Shown here piece by piece: positions 60,335 to 64,000 of a DNA stretch of 64,000 bases; positions within the stretch are counted from its first letter, which is position 1; every line of letters begins with the position of its first letter. Origin of the DNA: Niastella vici (GTDB lineage: Bacteria; Bacteroidota; Bacteroidia; Chitinophagales; Chitinophagaceae). The stretch spans positions 496,001 through 560,000 of the forward strand of contig NZ_LVYD01000001.1 of NCBI RefSeq assembly GCF_002077945.1. The letters are read 5' to 3'. The notes beneath the pieces were generated by a model that saw nothing but the letters and a program-made list of their open reading frames with translations, searched no databases and was not told the origin of the DNA. A program made the position numbers and the translations under genes.

Positions 60335-60364
60335 CAAAATTAATAAAAGGTTTCTGATAACAAA
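60335..60364 (-). promoter_or_regulatory. Promoter of the leader unit and tRNA array
   Basis: On the minus strand TTTG (60364-60361), 18 bases, then TAATTTTG (60342-60335), a near-ideal Bacteroidota promoter. Predicted start about 60328. Confidence 0.65.
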
Positions 60365-60390
60365 AAGAATCTCCAAATAATTTCTGCTTA

Positions 60391-60425
60391 ATAAAAAAAC
60401 AAGGCCTCTTTGCAGAAGCCTTGTT
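60391..60425 (-). terminator. Terminator of the EF-G paralogue gene
   Basis: Minus strand AACAAGGC and GCCTTGTT with 12-base loop, followed by seven T residues, 11 bases past the stop codon. Confidence 0.88.
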
Positions 60426-60435
60426 CATTTCCATA

Positions 60436-62502
60436 TCACTTTATACCAACGCCATTGTCGGGCACCAGTTGATAATCATGGAACGTTACCGACACGGCCG
60501 CCCGGCCCGATGAAATGTTTCTTAACGTAGTAATATAACCGAATAATCCACTGAGAGGAACTTCAGCCTTTATGCACTGTACATTACCCTTCAATTCAAT
60601 TCCCCTGATGATACCGCGGCGACGGTTGAGGTCACCGGTAATTACACCTGTGTATTCATCGGGCGTTGCAACATCCACAAGCATAACCGGCTCTAACAAC
60701 CTGGGCGCTGCTTTTACCGCAGCTACCTTAAAGCCCATACTGGCCACCTGTTCAAAATCCTGCGCATGGGAATCATTATCATGGATATCTCCATCGAACA
60801 ATCTTACCCGCATCGATTTAACAGGATAACCTGCCAGCATACCGGTTTGCATGGCCGATTCAAATCCTTTTTGAACGGCAACGATGAATTCCTTTGGAAT
60901 AGCACCGCCTTTGATCTCATTAATAAACTCCAGCCCCGGCAGATCCTGCTCACGCGGAGATAACTCAAAATGTATTTCAGCATAATTACCTGAACCTCCA
61001 TTCTGCTTTTTAAAGATCTCCCTGTGCAACACAGCCTGTGTGAAAATTTCCTTATAGGCTATCTGCGGTTGTCCTTTATTAACTTCAACCTGGTATTCAG
61101 TCGCTAATTTTTCCAACACAACTTCCAGGTGCAACTCGCCCATTCCCTTAAGGATCGTTTGACCGGTTTCTTTATCAGCTTCTACTACCAGCGTTGGGTC
61201 TTCGTCAACAAGCTTCGATAACGCCTCGCTTAACTTACCCGACTCCTTCGAAGACTTTACTTCAATCGAATAGCCGATCATTGGTTCGGGGAACCGGATA
61301 TTCTCCAGTACCACCTGACATTCGGGGTCTGCCAGCGTATCGCCTGTTTTCACCTCCTTCAATCCAACCAATGCGCCTATATCACCGGCGCCGATCTGAT
61401 CTACGGTTTCATATTTATCAGACATGATCCGCATCAGCCGGCTCACCCGCACCTTCTTTCCGGTCCTGCTATTCCATAATGTATCGCCCTGGTGTATCGT
61501 ACCTGAATATACCCTTACCAATGCCAGCTTGCCCGTGTAATCATTGGTGATGATCTTAAAAGCAAGCGCTGCAAAGGAAGCATCCCGGTCGGTTCGCACA
61601 TCCACAGGTTGATCATTCAATGGGTCAATGCCTGTTACTGCTGGTATATCTTCCGGCGAAGGCAAATACTGTACAACAGCATTCAGCAACGATTGTATGC
61701 CTTTATTTCTATACGCAGCACCACACAATACCGGCACAACCTGCATCTTTATAGTTGCTTCACGCAATGCTTTATAAATGCTTTCTGCTGATATCGTGGT
61801 GAAATCAGTAGTGAACTGTTCAAAAAACGCCTCATTCGTCAACGACAATTCTTCCAACAACTGGTTACGAAGCTGCTCAGCTTCCGGCAACAAGTGCGCA
61901 GGAATAGCTGTTACTTCAAATTGCTTTCCATCATCGTTGTTCCAAATCAACGCTTTCATTGTTATGAGATCGATAACACCGCTAAAAGCGTCTTCAGCGC
62001 CAATAGGAAGCTGTACAGGAACTGCATTCGCCTGTAACTGTTGCCTGATCTCATTTACAACCCGCATAAAATGAGCACCCTGCCGGTCCATTTTATTGAT
62101 CAAAATAATACGCGGTATATTATAACGATCGGCCTGCCGCCACACACTTTCCGATTGCGGTTGTACGCCCGATCTGGCGCAAAACACCGCCACTGCACCA
62201 TCCAATACCCGCAATGACCTTTCCACTTCTGCCGCAAAATCAACGTGCCCGGGCGTATCAATGATATTGATCTGGTACCTGCTTTCATTATGATCCCAAT
62301 AGGTAGTAATGGCTGCCGAAGAAATGGTAATGCCTCTTTTTTCTTCCCGCGGATCACTGTCCATCACCGTATTTCCTTCATCAACGTTTCCTAACCGGTG
62401 AATAAAGCCGGTATAATACAGCATGCGTTCGGTAACAGTTGTTTTACCGGCATCGACATGCGCCATAATTCCAATATTCCTGAGTTGTTGTATCCGTTTC
62501 AT
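60436..62502 (-). CDS. fusA: Elongation factor G paralogue
   Basis: 688 residues from MKRIQQLRNIGIMAHVDAGKTTVTERMLYYTG. GTPase motifs AHVDAGKTT, the switch region RGITISSAAIT, DTPGHVDF and NKMDRQGAHF; then domains II-V (FPEPMIGYSIEVKSS, PQIAYKEIF, SGNYAEIHFEL, VKSMRVRLFDGDIHDNDSH, RGIIRGIELKGNVQCI). Not next to rpsL/rpsG/tufA, so probably a second EF-G (EF-G2 type). The frame extends 23 codons upstream, but that part overlaps a terminator hairpin, so the ATG at 62502 is chosen. Known: EF-G translocates ribosomes; second copies can act in recycling, starvation or antibiotic tolerance. Confidence 0.92.
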   Translation of the reverse strand: MKRIQQLRNIGIMAHVDAGKTTVTERMLYYTGFIHRLGNVDEGNTVMDSDPREEKRGITISSAAITTYWDHNESRYQINIIDTPGHVDFAAEVERSLRVLDGAVAVFCARSGVQPQSESVWRQADRYNIPRIILINKMDRQGAHFMRVVNEIRQQLQANAVPVQLPIGAEDAFSGVIDLITMKALIWNNDDGKQFEVTAIPAHLLPEAEQLRNQLLEELSLTNEAFFEQFTTDFTTISAESIYKALREATIKMQVVPVLCGAAYRNKGIQSLLNAVVQYLPSPEDIPAVTGIDPLNDQPVDVRTDRDASFAALAFKIITNDYTGKLALVRVYSGTIHQGDTLWNSRTGKKVRVSRLMRIMSDKYETVDQIGAGDIGALVGLKEVKTGDTLADPECQVVLENIRFPEPMIGYSIEVKSSKESGKLSEALSKLVDEDPTLVVEADKETGQTILKGMGELHLEVVLEKLATEYQVEVNKGQPQIAYKEIFTQAVLHREIFKKQNGGSGNYAEIHFELSPREQDLPGLEFINEIKGGAIPKEFIVAVQKGFESAMQTGMLAGYPVKSMRVRLFDGDIHDNDSHAQDFEQVASMGFKVAAVKAAPRLLEPVMLVDVATPDEYTGVITGDLNRRRGIIRGIELKGNVQCIKAEVPLSGLFGYITTLRNISSGRAAVSVTFHDYQLVPDNGVGIK

Positions 62503-62526
62503 ATAGTATTTAAATAAAGCAGAAAT

Positions 62527-62560
62527 AAAAAAGCCTCCCGTTTCGTAACGAGAGGCTTTT
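62527..62560 (-). terminator. Attenuator-like terminator just before the EF-G paralogue
   Basis: Minus strand AAAAGCCTCTCGTTACGAAA...GAGGCTTTTTT, a strong stem with T run ending 25 bases before the start codon. It would block fusA transcription unless bypassed. Confidence 0.85.
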
Positions 62561-62583
62561 GCAATATGCAATTCAACCTAACA

Positions 62584-62646
62584 TTACGGACCATGTTTGG
62601 TAACTACGCTTTTAAATGTTTTGATGATGAATTTCATATTGCTCAT
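62584..62646 (-). CDS. 20-codon leader ORF between two terminators
   Basis: MSNMKFIIKTFKSVVTKHGP, basic and short, with start and stop inside the interval between the hairpins at 62694-62722 and 62527-62560. Position suggests a leader peptide sensing ribosome stalling. Coding is inferred from position, not from homology. Confidence 0.4.
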   Translation of the reverse strand: MSNMKFIIKTFKSVVTKHGP

Positions 62647-62693
62647 TAATAATTAATTGTTGAAATGATGGGGATATGCCGGGGAGACAAACA

Positions 62694-62722
62694 AAAAGCC
62701 TTCCCGAATACCGGGAAGGCCT
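62694..62722 (-). terminator. First terminator of the EF-G leader
   Basis: Minus strand AAGGCCTTCCCGGTATTCGG then GAAGGCTTTTTG: a 9-bp GC-rich stem with T run, 23 bases past the 42-codon ORF. Confidence 0.85.
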
Positions 62723-62744
62723 TAATATTATTGTAATATTATGA

Positions 62745-62873
62745 TCATCCCCTTTTATCCGGTAATGGGTTTGTCTCCCCATTTCCTATAAAGACAATAC
62801 AGGTACTGGCAATTACAGCTCTGATAGCCGTATTTGCGTTTATACCTGTTTTGTATGTAGTGGTTCTGATCAT
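62745..62873 (-). CDS. 42-codon leader ORF at the start of the EF-G leader
   Basis: Starts MIRTTTYKTGINANTAIRAV, continues with a hydrophobic piece (IASTCIVFIG) and ends PLPDKRG. Begins about 21 bases after the predicted transcription start. Its first residues resemble those of the short ORF at 60330 (MIRT.TY). A leader peptide is the best reading. Confidence 0.4.
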   Translation of the reverse strand: MIRTTTYKTGINANTAIRAVIASTCIVFIGNGETNPLPDKRG

Positions 62874-62900
62874 GATACGTTATGTCGTATTATCGGAATG

Positions 62901-62931
62901 CAAAACTAAATAATAAATTGAAAAGAACAAA
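62901..62931 (-). promoter_or_regulatory. Consensus Bacteroidota promoter of the EF-G leader
   Basis: Minus strand TTTG (62931-62928), exactly 19 bases, TAGTTTTG (62908-62901). Predicted start near 62894. The distance to the EF-G start codon is about 390 bases, a long leader. Confidence 0.75.
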
Positions 62932-63008
62932 TTGTAGCTTATAATTGCTGCTAAACGATATATGCCCTAAATTCAAAATAGCTTCTTTGCAAGCTTAACA
63001 ACTATATT

Positions 63009-63299
63009 ATGTTTAAAAAAATAGCGCCCGATAAATGGAAACATTTTTATGCCGGTACTCTCCTGGGTGTAATATTTCAAATCATTGATATTTGGTTATT
63101 CCCCAATCAACCATTCCTCTCTACAATTATTACCCTGGTAATCGTAATTATAATTAGCTATGGTTTTGAATTGTTTTCAAAAATCACAGGATTTGGCATC
63201 TACGATATTATGGATGCAGTAGCATCCATAATAGGCGGTATTGTGGGGATGGGAGCCGGATGGGCGGTTGCGATAGCATTCCTTCATTACAAAATATAA
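63009..63299 (+). CDS. Small membrane protein, 96 residues
   Basis: Begins MFKKIAPDKWKHFYAGTLLG, has two or three transmembrane segments (VIFQIIDIWLF; STIITLVIVIIISYGFELF; IIGGIVGMGAGWAVAIAF) and the KWKHFYAG motif of a small uncharacterised putative lipoprotein/membrane family. Function unknown. Its last 13 bases overlap the convergent bestrophin gene. Confidence 0.7.
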   Translation: MFKKIAPDKWKHFYAGTLLGVIFQIIDIWLFPNQPFLSTIITLVIVIIISYGFELFSKITGFGIYDIMDAVASIIGGIVGMGAGWAVAIAFLHYKI

Positions 63300-64000
63300 T
63301 AGAACGATTCGGGACGCTTTTCTTCCACCATATCCTGGTCATGCAGCATTTGCCGCAGGTCCCTTTCAATTGTGCCGGCAATGGCCGTCATGGGTGTATC
63401 GGTTGGTTTGTTTTCAAAGGGATCCTGCAAATGGATAGCCATTTTTTCTATCAGTAAAAAACAAGCGCTGATGGCTACCACCAGGGGCACTTCAAGAAAC
63501 CCGAAATAATCAATGACACCAAAAGGCAGCATACATATAAATAGCAACAGCGAAAAGTGAATATATAAACTGTAGGTACTAGGAAACACGGTGTTTTTTA
63601 TGCGCTCGCATTTTCCCATGGCATCGCATAACCGGGTAAGGGTACGGTCCATCTCAATTTGTTGATACCGGTTAATAAACCCTTCTTCCAAACCGCGTCG
63701 CAGATCACGTGCCTGTTGATCGAGCAGGGCCATAGGCACATTGTTAAACCGGCTCAAACTTTCCAGGTCACGGCGGCTTAAATATTTATCGAGCCCGCTG
63801 GCCGGGTTCAACCGGCGCAGGCTTTGTCCCAGGGCATAACACCAGGCAATCTGCCGGCGCACCATTCGTTGCCGCAATTGATGCACTTCATCTTCTTCAA
63901 ACTGGCTTTCGGTAAAAGCCAATACCTGCCTTGCCAGCGTGCGTGAATCATTTACTATGGCGCCCCATACCTGCCTTGCTTCCCACCAGCGGTCATATGC
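63287..64000 (-). CDS. Bestrophin-family channel, partial
   Basis: The frame runs open to the right window edge; the visible part is about 238 residues. Upstream of the first in-frame TTG it reads YDRWWEARQVWGAIVNDSRT, the bestrophin N-terminal signature, followed by a conserved CERIKNTVFPSTYSLYIHFSL segment and two to three membrane helices. Known: pentameric anion or cation channels of the inner membrane (UPF0187). The N-terminus lies outside the window. Confidence 0.88.
   Translation of the reverse strand, partial: AYDRWWEARQVWGAIVNDSRTLARQVLAFTESQFEEDEVHQLRQRMVRRQIAWCYALGQSLRRLNPASGLDKYLSRRDLESLSRFNNVPMALLDQQARDLRRGLEEGFINRYQQIEMDRTLTRLCDAMGKCERIKNTVFPSTYSLYIHFSLLLFICMLPFGVIDYFGFLEVPLVVAISACFLLIEKMAIHLQDPFENKPTDTPMTAIAGTIERDLRQMLHDQDMVEEKRPESFYYIL

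Noticed and set aside
62503-62571. N-terminal extension of the EF-G paralogue
   Set aside because: The extra 23 codons lie within a terminator hairpin and do not match EF-G; the ATG at 62502 gives the canonical start.

Overview
The window is chromosomal DNA of a Bacteroidota bacterium, most likely Chitinophagaceae (Niastella/Chitinophaga-like). Reasons: promoters of the TTTG-N19-TAnnTTTG type, a type IX secretion sorting domain, a GH97 glycosidase, PspC/PadR and PorT-like genes, and short intergenic hairpin terminators. All assignments come from reading the sequence and recalled family motifs; no search was run.

Layout. (1) 1-28,075 is ordinary core chromosome: comB (partial), gcvT, a TM protein-padR-pspC operon, an LpoB/COG3014 lipoprotein pair, a 2OG-Fe oxygenase, exbD, a tandem universal stress protein, asnS, D-lactate dehydrogenase, GH97, feoB, a GNAT, an aminotransferase, manC, kdsD and recQ. 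(2) 28,076-56,599 is a 28.5-kb integrative mobilizable element inserted in the 3' half of tRNA-Phe, bounded by a 44-bp direct repeat, with subterminal GGTCTAACA pairs inside both ends. (3) 56,600-57,013 is a small GIY-YIG endonuclease cassette lying between two copies of the tRNA-Phe 3' half. (4) 57,014-64,000 is chromosome again: a beta-helix T9SS protein, a five-tRNA array, an EF-G paralogue with a long terminator-studded leader, and a bestrophin.

The element is composite. Its left part looks like a MobF-type mobilizable island: DUF6538 integrase, AlpA-like protein, primase, DUF2958 protein and MobF relaxase-helicase. Its middle and right parts form a Bacteroidota-type mobilization module: VirD4/TraG coupling protein, MobC, a VirD2-like relaxase behind an oriT-like inverted repeat, excisionase, sigma/XRE regulators, serine recombinase, HigBA and a complete tyrosine integrase. 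No mating-pair genes are present, so transfer would need a helper. Cargo lies at both ends and between the modules: an AlbA_2/HATPase-Argonaute fusion next to attL, an AbiJ_NTD4 plus Mrr-nuclease pair in the middle, and an LRAT-like membrane protein with two unknown genes next to attR.

The most interesting object is the 1117-residue gene at 28,292-31,645. Its N-terminal 430 residues are a Schlafen-type AlbA_2 plus RecG-C/HATPase_c_4 module. The remaining ~680 residues carry Argonaute L2, MID and PIWI signatures, with MID phosphate-binding residues present and PIWI catalytic aspartates apparently missing. This suggests a guide-binding, non-slicing Argonaute wired to a Schlafen-like effector in one polypeptide. 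Second in interest is 59,691-62,931, where an EF-G paralogue and an unusual tRNA array each sit behind a Bacteroidota promoter, a very short ORF and intrinsic terminators, suggesting translation-linked attenuation.
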